Positions 1-7,010 of a stretch of DNA of 15,198 bases are shown here, in pieces. The DNA lies in NCBI GenBank assembly GCA_036562565.1, contig DATCJY010000022.1, positions 1-15,198 of the forward strand, given 5' to 3'. Position numbers and translations under genes: made by a program. The notes under the pieces were generated by a model. The model saw only the letters and a list, made by a program, of their open reading frames with translations. It was not told where the DNA came from and did not search any database. Every line of letters starts with the position of its first letter. Position 1 is the first letter of the stretch. Source of the DNA: DATCJY01 sp036562565 (GTDB taxonomy: Bacteria; Bacteroidota; Bacteroidia; Flavobacteriales_D; Sanyastnellaceae).

Positions 1-767
1 GCACCGATGCTGGCCATTGCTTTAGCAAATGTTCCGAAGTAGATATCGATATCAGCCTGCACACCTTGCGCATCACCGGTACCACGGCCATTTTCACCGA
101 TGGAACCAAAACCGTGAGCATCGTCAACCAACAAACGGAAGCCGTACTCTTTCTTATATGAAACGATTTCTTTCAATTTACCTTGGTCACCTGCCATACC
201 GAATACACCTTCGGTAAGAACAAGAATTCCGCCACCGGTTTTTTCAGTTACAGCTTTGGCATGCTTCAATTGTTTTTCGAAGCTTTCCATATCGTTGTGC
301 TGGAACACGAAACGTTTACCGGAGTGAAGACGCACACCGTCCACCATACAAGCATGGCATTCGCTGTCATATACAATGACATCATGACGGCTCACCAACG
401 CATCAATTGCACTCATGCAACCTTGGTAACCGTAGTTCAACAAGAACGCGTCTTCTTTTTGCATGAAAGCTGCAAGTTCAGCTTCCAATTGTTCGTGGTA
501 TTTGGTTTGGCCACTCATCATGCGCGCACCCATCGGGTAAGCCATACCCCATTGTGCTGCAGCTTCTGCATCCACTCTTCTGATTTCCGGATCGTTGGCC
601 AATCCGATGTAGTTATTCAAGCTCCACACCAGTACTTCCTTACCGCGGAAAGTCATGTGAGCGCCCAATTCGCCTTCCAACTTTGGGAAGGTGAAATAAC
701 CATGAGACTCCTTAGAATGTTGACCAAGCGGGCCACGATTCTTTTTTATCCTTTCAAAAATGTCCAC
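1..767 (-). CDS. Alpha-oxoamine synthase family PLP-dependent acyltransferase (serine palmitoyltransferase-like), N-terminal 255 residues
   Basis: Enzymes of this family condense an amino acid with an acyl-CoA or acyl-ACP, releasing CO2, with pyridoxal phosphate as cofactor. The visible part has the family landmarks: MSGQTKYHEQLE near residues 84-95, the PLP-stacking His in CHACMVDG (H138), the PLP-binding DDAH (D215, H218) and the Schiff-base Lys in GTFAKAMASIG (K249). The window ends six residues after that Lys, so the C-terminal third is missing. An in-frame double stop lies just upstream and the only reasonable start is GTG at 767-765, giving (V/M)DIFERIKKNRGPLGQH. In Bacteroidota, relatives make sphingolipid bases (serine palmitoyltransferase), sulfonolipid bases (cysteate acyltransferase), 2-amino-3-ketobutyrate or 8-amino-7-oxononanoate. 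From memory, the N-terminus differs from the characterised Bacteroides and Sphingobacterium serine palmitoyltransferases, so the substrate is left open. Family is near certain; substrate is not. Confidence 0.9.
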   Translation of the reverse strand, partial: MDIFERIKKNRGPLGQHSKESHGYFTFPKLEGELGAHMTFRGKEVLVWSLNNYIGLANDPEIRRVDAEAAAQWGMAYPMGARMMSGQTKYHEQLEAELAAFMQKEDAFLLNYGYQGCMSAIDALVSRHDVIVYDSECHACMVDGVRLHSGKRFVFQHNDMESFEKQLKHAKAVTEKTGGGILVLTEGVFGMAGDQGKLKEIVSYKKEYGFRLLVDDAHGFGSIGENGRGTGDAQGVQADIDIYFGTFAKAMASIG

Positions 768-795
768 TTTAGTGAATTATTAGATTTTTCGGCCG

Positions 796-803
796 CGAAG
801 GTA
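796..803 (-). promoter_or_regulatory. Putative -7 promoter element for the alpha-oxoamine synthase gene
   Basis: On the minus strand the sequence reads TACCTTCG, one mismatch from the Bacteroidota -7 consensus TAnnTTTG. It is followed by a GC block and an A-run, and lies about 30 bases upstream of the GTG start. No clear -33 TTG is visible at the right distance. The site is inferred from the consensus and position only. Confidence 0.5.
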
Positions 804-875
804 ATCTAAATCCACTCAGTTTCAGGGATGATATATATTTCATTCAACCGAGTTTTGCACCGACTGCTTTAATAT

Positions 876-885
876 TTATTAATAA
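876..885. repeat. 10-base perfect AT palindrome in the divergent intergenic region
   Basis: TTATTAATAA is a perfect palindrome near the middle of the 204-base region between the two divergent starts (767 minus, 972 plus). It could be a regulator site, but an all-AT palindrome of this length can arise by chance. Apart from this and the two -7-like elements I see nothing else in this region. Confidence 0.3.
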
Positions 886-946
886 CAAAACGAGGCAATT
901 TGTACGCATTTCGGTTCGTTAAACGTCCCATCATAAATTCCTTCAT

Positions 947-954
947 TACATTCG
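947..954 (+). promoter_or_regulatory. Putative -7 promoter element for bamD-rpoZ
   Basis: TACATTCG matches TAnnTTTG with one mismatch and ends 17 bases before the chosen bamD start, implying a short leader of about 12 bases. No convincing -33 TTG is seen. It supports the ATG at 972 over the upstream in-frame TTG at 900, which would precede this promoter. Confidence 0.45.
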
Positions 955-971
955 CGCCCCTGAAAACAGAA

Positions 972-1796
972 ATGCAGAAATTCAGTCATTTAGTTCTACT
1001 TTGCTTGGTTGTACTGTTGGCCGGCTGCAGCGAGTACAACAAAGTACTCAAGAGCACCGACATTGAGTACAAATACACCAAAGCGGTAGAATACTACAAC
1101 AACAGAGAGTGTCACAAGGCACTTCCAATTCTGGAAGAGCTCATTGGTCTTACCCGCGGAAGCTCCCGCGCGGAGGACGTATACTATTACTACGCCAACA
1201 GCCATTATTGCGTGAAGGATTACTACCTAGCCAACTATTACTTCAAATCGTTCGCCAAGACCTTTACCAATAGCCCCCGTGCCGAAGAGTGCCAGTTCAA
1301 TGCTGCTCGATGCAGTTTTGAGCTCTCACCCTCTTACTCCTTGGACCAGACGGACACACGCAATTCCATTGACGAGTTCCAGCTGTTTCTTGACCGTTAT
1401 CCCAACAGTCATCTGCGAGATTCAGCCAATAAAATGATTGAGCGTCTCTATGAAAAACTAGAAACCAAGGCCTTTGAAAATGCCCGAATTTTTGAGAAAA
1501 CAGGCAAATACAAAGCCGCTTCATTGGCTTTCAAACAATTCCTCAAGGATTACCCGGCCAGCAAGTACCGCGAGGAGGCACTCTTCCTCACCGTGAAGAG
1601 TGATTATCTCTATGCCGAGGGAAGTATTGAGGAGAAGAAATTGGACCGTTATCGCTCTACTATAGAAAGTTATATTACATTTGCCAACTCGTTTCCTCAA
1701 AGCAAAAAACTCAAGGAAGTAGAGGGCTACTATAAAAAGAGCCAGAAGGAAGTAGAGAAATTGACATCAGGACAGAATATTATCATTATAGAATGA
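972..1796 (+). CDS. bamD: Outer membrane protein assembly factor BamD (lipoprotein)
   Basis: BamD is the lipoprotein partner of BamA in the complex that folds beta-barrel proteins into the outer membrane. The 274-residue product starts with a lipoprotein signal, MQKFSHLVLLCLVVLLAGC, with a clear lipobox (LAGC) and lipidated Cys at residue 19. The mature part is tetratricopeptide-like: repeated amphipathic helices with YYNNRECHKALPILEELI (about 41-58), YYYYANSHYCVKDYYLANYY (about 71-90), FLDRYPNSHLRDSA (about 139-152) and FKQFLKDYPASKYREEA (about 186-202), the last two with the x-x-Y/F-P-x-S spacing typical of BamD. The reading frame is open further upstream, to TTG 900, but ATG 972 places the lipoprotein signal at the N-terminus and is preferred. 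The stop overlaps the rpoZ start by four bases (ATGA), which suggests translational coupling. Length fits the family. Confidence 0.93.
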   Translation: MQKFSHLVLLCLVVLLAGCSEYNKVLKSTDIEYKYTKAVEYYNNRECHKALPILEELIGLTRGSSRAEDVYYYYANSHYCVKDYYLANYYFKSFAKTFTNSPRAEECQFNAARCSFELSPSYSLDQTDTRNSIDEFQLFLDRYPNSHLRDSANKMIERLYEKLETKAFENARIFEKTGKYKAASLAFKQFLKDYPASKYREEALFLTVKSDYLYAEGSIEEKKLDRYRSTIESYITFANSFPQSKKLKEVEGYYKKSQKEVEKLTSGQNIIIIE

Positions 1797-2128
1797 GTAA
1801 GTATAAAAACAGCACAGCCGCTAAAACAACCATTACACGTAACACACGTGAACTCTTTGAAAAGGTGGACAACAACCTTTTTGAGACCATCGTGTTGTTG
1901 ACCAAGCGCTCCAATCAGATTGCGCGTGAAATGAAAGAAGAGCTTACTCAAAAGCTCGAGGAGTTTGGTGGCAACTCCGACAACTTGGAGGAGATCTTTG
2001 AAAACCGCGAACAAATTGAAATCAGCAAACACTACGAGCGCCTTCCAAAGCCTCATAGTATCGCTATACAGGAATTGTTGGACGGTGCTCTGCACTACCG
2101 CTACCCTGAAGAAGACAAGAACCTATAA
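1793..2128 (+). CDS. rpoZ: DNA-directed RNA polymerase omega subunit
   Basis: Omega is the small RNA polymerase subunit that helps assemble and stabilise beta-prime. The 111-residue protein has the Bacteroidota form of the family: an N-terminal segment with ITRNTRELFEKVDNNLFETI (about 14-33), followed by the conserved helix TKRSNQIAREMKEELTQKL (about 37-55), and an acidic, lineage-specific tail ending in HYRYPEEDKNL. The ATG overlaps the bamD stop as ATGA, so the two are very probably one transcript. A strong intrinsic terminator follows 31 bases after the stop. The rpoZ-coaBC neighbourhood is also found in Firmicutes, where gmk rather than bamD precedes rpoZ. Confidence 0.92.
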   Translation: MSKYKNSTAAKTTITRNTRELFEKVDNNLFETIVLLTKRSNQIAREMKEELTQKLEEFGGNSDNLEEIFENREQIEISKHYERLPKPHSIAIQELLDGALHYRYPEEDKNL

Positions 2129-2151
2129 TAGGCTTCTCAGTCTAATCTGAA

Positions 2152-2159
2152 TAACTTTG
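2152..2159 (+). promoter_or_regulatory. Perfect TAnnTTTG element, candidate -7 for coaBC, abutting the rpoZ terminator
   Basis: TAACTTTG fits the Bacteroidota -7 consensus exactly. A start 4-6 bases downstream would fall inside the left arm of the terminator hairpin at 2160-2185 and leave a leader of about 60 bases before coaBC. No -33 TTG is seen at the right distance. It could be fortuitous. Confidence 0.4.
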
Positions 2160-2191
2160 CGAAAGATGGTTCCGGCCATCTTTCGTTTTTT
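2160..2191 (+). terminator. Intrinsic terminator after bamD-rpoZ
   Basis: A perfect 10-base stem (CGAAAGATGG paired with CCATCTTTCG) encloses a six-base loop (TTCCGG) and is followed directly by six T. This is a textbook rho-independent terminator 31 bases past the rpoZ stop. Confidence 0.88.
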
Positions 2192-2223
2192 CCGGCCCAA
2201 TCATTGCCCTATCCCAATCACTT

Positions 2224-3447
2224 TTGCCCACACAAGTGTTGTTACAAGGAAAAAATATACTTCTAGGCGTTACCGGTAGCATTGCTGCTTACAAAAGCGC
2301 CTATCTCGTGCGATTACTCATTCAAGCCGGAGCCGAGGTGAAGGTGATGATGACCAAAGGCGCACTGGAATTCGTGACCCCGCTCACCTTCTCCACGCTT
2401 TCCAAAAATCCGATTTACTCTGATTTCACCGAAGACAAGGACACCGGTGAATGGACCAACCATGTGGACCTCGCATTATGGGCCGATCTCATGGTTCTCG
2501 CTCCCGTTTCTGCCAATACGTTGAGCAAAATGGCGCATGGACAAAGCGACAATTTTTTCATGGCTGTGTACATGAGCGCGCGTTGTCCAATCCTCTTTGC
2601 TCCTGCCATGGACCACGACATGTTCCTCCATGGCGGCACGCAAGAGAACATCGCCAAGCTCAAATCCTTTCCAAGACACACGCTGCTTTCCCCACAAGAA
2701 GGAGAGCTTGCGAGCGGCCTCATCGGCAAAGGCCGCATGATGGAACCGGAAGAAATAATGGATGCGGTTATCCAACACTTTCATCCTGAACAGCCATTAA
2801 AAGGCAAAAAAGCCATCGTTACAGCAGGGCCTACTTACGAATACATAGACCCCGTGCGCTTCATTGGCAATTTCTCATCCGGAAAAATGGGCTTTGCAAT
2901 TGCCAATGAACTGGCCCATCAAGGTGCGGAAGTTCTATTGATAGCCGGGCCTACCAAAGAAACGATGAGCAATCCGTTTGTTACCGTAGAACGCGTGGTT
3001 TCCGCCCAAGACATGCTTGAAGCTTGCCTCCGACACTTTCCCACTGTGGACATTGCCGTAATGGCCGCTGCGGTTGCCGATTACCGTCCGGCACAAGTGG
3101 CCAAAGAAAAAATCAAGAAGCAAGACGACAGCTGGAATCTGATGTTGGAAAAAACCACCGACATCGCTTACACTTTAGGACAAAAGAAATCAGGCCATCA
3201 AGTGCTCGTAGGTTTTGCTTTGGAAACGGAAAATGAAAAAGCCAATGCCCAAGCAAAGCTCGCTAAGAAAAACATGGATATGATTGTGCTGAATTCGCTC
3301 AAGGATGAGGGAGCCGGATTCGGAACCGACACCAATAAAATCACCTTAATTTGGCCCAACAATAAACAACAGGAATTTGGGTTAAAGGCCAAGTCCGAAG
3401 TTGCTACCGATATTGTTGCAGAAATCGTACGTTTGATTAAGAAATGA
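2224..3447 (+). CDS. coaBC: Bifunctional phosphopantothenoylcysteine decarboxylase / phosphopantothenate-cysteine ligase CoaBC
   Basis: CoaBC carries out two steps of coenzyme A synthesis: ligating 4'-phosphopantothenate to cysteine (CoaB, CTP-dependent) and decarboxylating the product (CoaC, FMN-dependent). The 407-residue product has CoaC at about 8-188, with GVTGSIAAYKS (15-25), the active-site His in NHVDLALWADLMVLAP (H80) and the substrate-binding loop. CoaB follows at about 194-407, with VTAGPTYEYIDPVRFIGNFS (199-218), SSGKMG, AAAVADYRP (281-289) and KIKK (296-299). Two usual CoaC residues differ: the PAMN motif is PAMD (D130) and the ACG motif Cys is Ser (S164 in ELASGL). No ATG is available. 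The start is TTG 2224 or, just as plausibly, GTG 2236, which would give MLLQGKNILLG. The stop overlaps the next gene's ATG by ATGA. Confidence 0.93.
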   Translation: MPTQVLLQGKNILLGVTGSIAAYKSAYLVRLLIQAGAEVKVMMTKGALEFVTPLTFSTLSKNPIYSDFTEDKDTGEWTNHVDLALWADLMVLAPVSANTLSKMAHGQSDNFFMAVYMSARCPILFAPAMDHDMFLHGGTQENIAKLKSFPRHTLLSPQEGELASGLIGKGRMMEPEEIMDAVIQHFHPEQPLKGKKAIVTAGPTYEYIDPVRFIGNFSSGKMGFAIANELAHQGAEVLLIAGPTKETMSNPFVTVERVVSAQDMLEACLRHFPTVDIAVMAAAVADYRPAQVAKEKIKKQDDSWNLMLEKTTDIAYTLGQKKSGHQVLVGFALETENEKANAQAKLAKKNMDMIVLNSLKDEGAGFGTDTNKITLIWPNNKQQEFGLKAKSEVATDIVAEIVRLIKK

Positions 3448-4337
3448 AAAAACTCTTCTTTATAGTTCTCACGTTCGTTGGCATCCATACAGCCATCGGG
3501 CAAGAGCTCAATGCCACTGTGAACATCCTGTTGCCACAGCAGGTGCAATCACCACCAGAGCTGTTTGCTACGATGAAAACAACCATCACCGAATTCATCA
3601 ACAGCAGAAAATGGTCACGTGATAACTGGAACACCAACGAACGTATCGATTGCAATTTCCAGATAACAATTGAGCAACAAGTGGACGCTCGCTCTTTCAA
3701 AGGAAGCTTGCAGGTAACAAGTAGCCGCCCGGTGTACAACTCAGATTACAAAACCGGTGTGCTCAATGTAAACGACCGTGATTTCGAGTTTCAATTTCAA
3801 GAAAACACCATGCTGCAGTGGAGTCAGGACCAACACCGCGACAACCTCAGCAGTGTATTGGCTTTCTACTGCAACCTCATCCTTGCGATGGACTATGACA
3901 CCTTCTCTCCTGAAGGAGGCACCGAATACTATATGATTTGCCAAGCCATTGTAAACAATGCGCAGAATGCCGCAGAGCCCGGCTGGAGAAGCAACGAAAA
4001 AGGGCGTCAGAATCGCTATTGGATTATCGAAAATATTCTTACTCAAACCTTCAAACCCATACGTGAATGCCTCTACACCTACCACCGCAAAGGATTGGAC
4101 AAGATGTACAGCAACCCCACTGAATCACGCAAGGTGATTGCCGAGGCGTTGCAAGACCTGAGAAACGTTCACAAAATCAAGCCTTCCTCCTATAACATGC
4201 AGATTTTCTTCTATGCAAAAGGCGATGAGATTGTAAACATCTTCAAACCCGCACCGGCTGAAGAAAAACAACCCATCATTGATTTGTGTAAACTCCTAGA
4301 TCCGGGCAACATTGCGAAGTATGATAGGATGATGTGA
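3444..4337 (+). CDS. porD: DUF4835 family protein, PorD-like (type IX secretion-associated)
   Basis: This 297-residue exported protein matches what I recall of the Bacteroidota-specific DUF4835 family, annotated as type IX secretion system protein PorD. It has an N-terminal signal peptide (MKKLFFIVLTFVGIHTAIG, cleavage probably before QELNATVNI). The mature protein then shows typical family segments: ELFATMKTTITEFINSRKW (about 33-51), a beta-rich part with NVDRDF-like NVNDRDFEFQF (about 108-118), FYCNLILAMDYDTFSPEGG (about 140-158), then RYWIIENILT (about 191-200) and a C-terminal helical part with NPTESRKVIAEALQDL. The ATG overlaps the coaBC stop (ATGA), so the two are probably co-translated. 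A direct role in secretion is not shown by the sequence; the assignment rests on family resemblance and the conserved coaBC-DUF4835-recN order. Confidence 0.8.
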   Translation: MKKLFFIVLTFVGIHTAIGQELNATVNILLPQQVQSPPELFATMKTTITEFINSRKWSRDNWNTNERIDCNFQITIEQQVDARSFKGSLQVTSSRPVYNSDYKTGVLNVNDRDFEFQFQENTMLQWSQDQHRDNLSSVLAFYCNLILAMDYDTFSPEGGTEYYMICQAIVNNAQNAAEPGWRSNEKGRQNRYWIIENILTQTFKPIRECLYTYHRKGLDKMYSNPTESRKVIAEALQDLRNVHKIKPSSYNMQIFFYAKGDEIVNIFKPAPAEEKQPIIDLCKLLDPGNIAKYDRMM

Positions 4338-4339
4338 TG

Positions 4340-4375
4340 ATATCCGAACTTTGTCACACCTATGTGAACGGATAT
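4340..4375 (+). terminator. Two-part hairpin after the PorD-like gene, possible weak terminator
   Basis: An outer 7-base stem (ATATCCG with CGGATAT) and an inner 5-base stem (TCACA with TGTGA, loop CCTA) form an interrupted hairpin starting two bases after the stop codon. A run of five T comes only ten bases later (4386-4390), so it is not a classical terminator. It may instead be a protein site or an mRNA 3' end structure. Confidence 0.4.
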
Positions 4376-4423
4376 TCATAGGGCCTTTTTGTGAATTTCT
4401 TTTCGTGAAATCCTCTCTACTTA

Positions 4424-4449
4424 CCGTTGTATAAATTTTCATGCAACGG
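4424..4449. repeat. Palindrome inside the recN promoter (operator candidate)
   Basis: CCGTTGTAT (4424-4432) and ATGCAACGG (4441-4449) form an inverted repeat around an 8-base AT-rich centre. Eight of nine pairs are Watson-Crick and one is T-G. It sits exactly between the -33 TTG, which it overlaps, and the -7 element, where a repressor would block RNA polymerase. Confidence 0.5.
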
Positions 4450-4457
4450 CATATTTG
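4427..4457 (+). promoter_or_regulatory. Probable recN promoter
   Basis: TTG (4427-4429), a 20-base spacer and CATATTTG (4450-4457) match the Bacteroidota TTG / TAnnTTTG arrangement with one mismatch in the -7 element. The predicted start near 4463 leaves a leader of about 15 bases before ATG 4479. It rules against the in-frame TTG at 4455, which lies within the -7 element. Confidence 0.62.
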
Positions 4458-4478
4458 CAGGGAATTAACACCGCATCT

Positions 4479-6131
4479 ATGCTGCAGTCTCTTTCTATTT
4501 CCAATTATGCATTGATAGAGCAAACCTCTCTCCAGTTTGAGAAAGGCTTGACCGCTATTACAGGAGAAACAGGAAGCGGAAAGTCCATCTTGCTGGGTGC
4601 ATTCGGCTTGCTCCTTGGAGAACGAGCTGACACCCGAGCCATCAAAGATGAAAACGCCAAGTGCGTTGTAGAAGCGGTGTTCAACTTGAAGAATGAATCT
4701 TTGCAATCATTCTTTACCGAGAATGATTTGGACTATGAGGAGCTCACCACCATCAGACGCGAAATTGCTCCGGGTGGTAAGAGCCGTGCATTCATCAATG
4801 ACACACCGGTACAATTGACTACGCTCAAACAACTTGGCTCAAAGCTGGTGGACATACACAGTCAGCATGAAAACTCTTTGTTAGGCGACCGCGAGTTTCA
4901 GTTCTCTGTGACTGATGCTTTTGCCGGCAATGACAGTTTACTTGCGGAATACTCCGCTGTATTCTCGCAATACAAAGCAGCCAAACGCGCGCTAGAAGAG
5001 ACCTTGCAGAATGAAGCGCAGATGCGAAAGGAAATGGATTATATCCGTTTCCAATTAGGAGAATTCGAAAAAGCCCAACTGGAAAATCTTGACCAACAAG
5101 CGTTGGAGCAAGAGCTTGACACACTCAACAACGCAGAACAAATAAAAACCGTGCTGGCCCATGTACATGGCTTGCTGGATGCGGAGGCACAAGGTGCTAT
5201 TCCGGCAATGAACCTTGCCAAATCAAGCTTACAGAAAATAGCTTCTTTCAATCATCAACTGGAGGAATACAGCACCCGTTTAGAAAGTGCATTGATTGAA
5301 CTCCGTGAATTAGCCCGTGAGATTGAAGCCTATGCCGAAGATGTACATGTGGATGAAAAAGCCATCGAAGAAATCGGCAATAAGCTCTCCGTGCTTTACA
5401 GCCTTCAAAAGAAGCATGGGTTGAATAGCGTTGAAGAATTGCTCGCACTCAAAGCAGAATTGGAAAGCAAATGCCACGGCTATGACAATGTGGATGATCA
5501 AATTGCTGCGCTTCAGAAACAAGTTGAGATGCATGAGCAAACCATGCAAACGCTTGCGAAGAAGCTCACCGACTCAAGAAAGAAAGCAGCTGCAAAAGCA
5601 CAAGAAGAAGTCAAAAGATATTTCTCTGAGCTGAGCCTTGAACACGCAGAACTGAGCATTGAGATTACTGAAGCTGAACACTTCAACAGTTTTGGTAAAG
5701 ACGAAATTGCTTTCCTCTTCCGCGCGAACAAAGGCAGCAAACTGCAACCGATTGAGAAAGTAGCCAGTGGCGGTGAAATCTCACGCGTGATGCTAGCCAT
5801 CAAAGCTTCTATCTCCAAACACAAGCACCTGCCTGTATTGATTTTGGATGAGATTGACCAAGGAGTAAGTGGTGAGGTTGGCAAGAAAATCGGTGAAATT
5901 CTCAAAGAAATGAGCAAAGAAACTCAGCTCATCACCATCACCCACTTGCCGCAAATCGCAGGCAAAGCAGCGCAACATCTCAAAGTTTATAAATCCAACG
6001 AGGGCGCTACAACTACTACCCATGTCGTATTGCTCAACGAGGAGGAACGCATCAATGAGTTAGCTGAAATGCTTAGCGGTAAGAACATCTCCAAAGCAGC
6101 TATAGAGAACGCCAAGGAACTCATGCTCTAG
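4479..6131 (+). CDS. recN: DNA repair protein RecN
   Basis: RecN is an SMC-like ATPase that acts early in recombinational repair of DNA double-strand breaks. The 550-residue product has the family layout: an N-terminal ABC half with Walker A GETGSGKS (29-36) and the Q-loop region VDIHSQHEN (124-132), a long central coiled coil (roughly 150-390, rich in Glu, Lys, Gln and Leu), and a C-terminal half with the ABC signature ASGGEISR (429-436), Walker B VLILDEID (D457, E458) and the switch His in ITHLPQIAGKAAQHL. ATG 4479 gives the usual MLQSLSISNYALI start. The promoter upstream holds a palindrome, which may mean that expression is controlled. No clear terminator is seen in the 126 bases after the stop. 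Confidence 0.96.
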   Translation: MLQSLSISNYALIEQTSLQFEKGLTAITGETGSGKSILLGAFGLLLGERADTRAIKDENAKCVVEAVFNLKNESLQSFFTENDLDYEELTTIRREIAPGGKSRAFINDTPVQLTTLKQLGSKLVDIHSQHENSLLGDREFQFSVTDAFAGNDSLLAEYSAVFSQYKAAKRALEETLQNEAQMRKEMDYIRFQLGEFEKAQLENLDQQALEQELDTLNNAEQIKTVLAHVHGLLDAEAQGAIPAMNLAKSSLQKIASFNHQLEEYSTRLESALIELRELAREIEAYAEDVHVDEKAIEEIGNKLSVLYSLQKKHGLNSVEELLALKAELESKCHGYDNVDDQIAALQKQVEMHEQTMQTLAKKLTDSRKKAAAKAQEEVKRYFSELSLEHAELSIEITEAEHFNSFGKDEIAFLFRANKGSKLQPIEKVASGGEISRVMLAIKASISKHKHLPVLILDEIDQGVSGEVGKKIGEILKEMSKETQLITITHLPQIAGKAAQHLKVYKSNEGATTTTHVVLLNEEERINELAEMLSGKNISKAAIENAKELML

Positions 6132-6226
6132 AAATTGCTCCCCTGAATTCAACTATTTATTGCCAACTGTCAACAAACGAATACGGCAGTCAATAAAGAT
6201 TTTTACGCACAGTCATCGATAACGAA

Positions 6227-6234
6227 TACATTTG
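6227..6234 (+). promoter_or_regulatory. Putative -7 promoter element for the 6258 gene
   Basis: TACATTTG is an exact match to TAnnTTTG, 23 bases upstream of the ATG. A T-run (6200-6204) lies about 22 bases upstream, but no true TTG is at the -33 position. The rest of the 126-base gap after recN shows no convincing terminator. Confidence 0.5.
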
Positions 6235-6257
6235 TCTGAGATCGTTTCTCTGAACGA

Positions 6258-6953
6258 ATGTTATTGCACATTTTCAAATACTTGCTGTGTTGTTGCCTCG
6301 TCATAGGTCCCGGGTTGCTCTACGGACAAAAGGGTTTTCAATGGGGAATCAACTATCAATATGGAGCGGCATTGAATGTTCATCCAACCAATGAGATGGT
6401 TTGGCCACCGAGCGATATCTCCACTCCTTCCTTGTTCTTTCATTTGAACGCGGGTGAACAAAAACTTGGTTTACTTGTTCTGATGGGATGGCGCTCCGAG
6501 GTAATTCGCTTCCATTTGCTGGACAGATTTTATCTCAAACAGCGCAATACCGGCATCGATTTCAAATTGCAATGCACTTTGCCGTTGTCCAACCGCAGTA
6601 CAATAGGTCTCGGCATGTCACCGCGCATTTTGAGCAAGTCCACCTATATGACCGAATACAAAAACGAACTCAACAATACTTTTTACGGAGAACACACTTT
6701 TGTCCCGGCCAATTATAATGGTCTCAATAAAATCAATGCTGCTTTATCGCTGAGCTATTACTATCGCTTTGCAAACCGCTGGCAATTATCCGCACATCTC
6801 GATTACGATATGTTGACCACACACAAGGATGATTTGAGCACAGCATTTCTATTTGACGAATCATTCAATTACAATGACAAATTTGTCAATGGTAGACTCG
6901 CTTCGATATCGCTGGCTTTGGGATTCATCATCCAACAAAAATCCTTTGACTGA
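6258..6953 (+). CDS. Exported protein of unknown function, probable outer-membrane beta-barrel
   Basis: I do not recognise a named family. The 231-residue product begins with a signal peptide (MLLHIFKYLLCCCLVIGPGL, likely cleaved after LLYG before QKGFQWG). The mature part is a series of short alternating hydrophobic and polar strands rich in Tyr, Phe, Asn and Gly, such as GFQWGINYQYGAALN, LGLLVLMGWRSEVIRFHLL, TGIDFKLQCTLPL, INAALSLSYYYRF and WQLSAHLDYDML. It ends in a final strand, LASISLALGFIIQQKSFD. This is the pattern of a small 8-10 stranded outer-membrane barrel, as in the Bacteroidota PorT or OmpA-like barrel groups. Its function cannot be read from the sequence. It is monocistronic in appearance, with a promoter-like TACATTTG upstream. 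Confidence 0.7.
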   Translation: MLLHIFKYLLCCCLVIGPGLLYGQKGFQWGINYQYGAALNVHPTNEMVWPPSDISTPSLFFHLNAGEQKLGLLVLMGWRSEVIRFHLLDRFYLKQRNTGIDFKLQCTLPLSNRSTIGLGMSPRILSKSTYMTEYKNELNNTFYGEHTFVPANYNGLNKINAALSLSYYYRFANRWQLSAHLDYDMLTTHKDDLSTAFLFDESFNYNDKFVNGRLASISLALGFIIQQKSFD

Positions 6954-7010
6954 AAATCAAGGGGATTATAATTGTCATTTTATATGGAAATCCATCTCCA
7001 AAAAATCAAT

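Noticed and set aside
183..809. Long plus-strand open frame of 208 codons
   Set aside because: It is antisense to the alpha-oxoamine synthase gene, whose minus-strand translation is strongly family-like; the plus-strand product has no recognisable features.
4354..4367. Possible CRP-type operator (TCACA / TGTGA)
   Set aside because: The half-sites are in the opposite order to the CRP consensus TGTGA-N6-TCACA and the spacer is four bases; it is better read as the inner stem of a gene-end hairpin.
6132..6257. Possible small gene or terminator after recN
   Set aside because: No open frame with a good start, and the short repeats around CTGTC and GGCAG do not make a stable stem followed by T.
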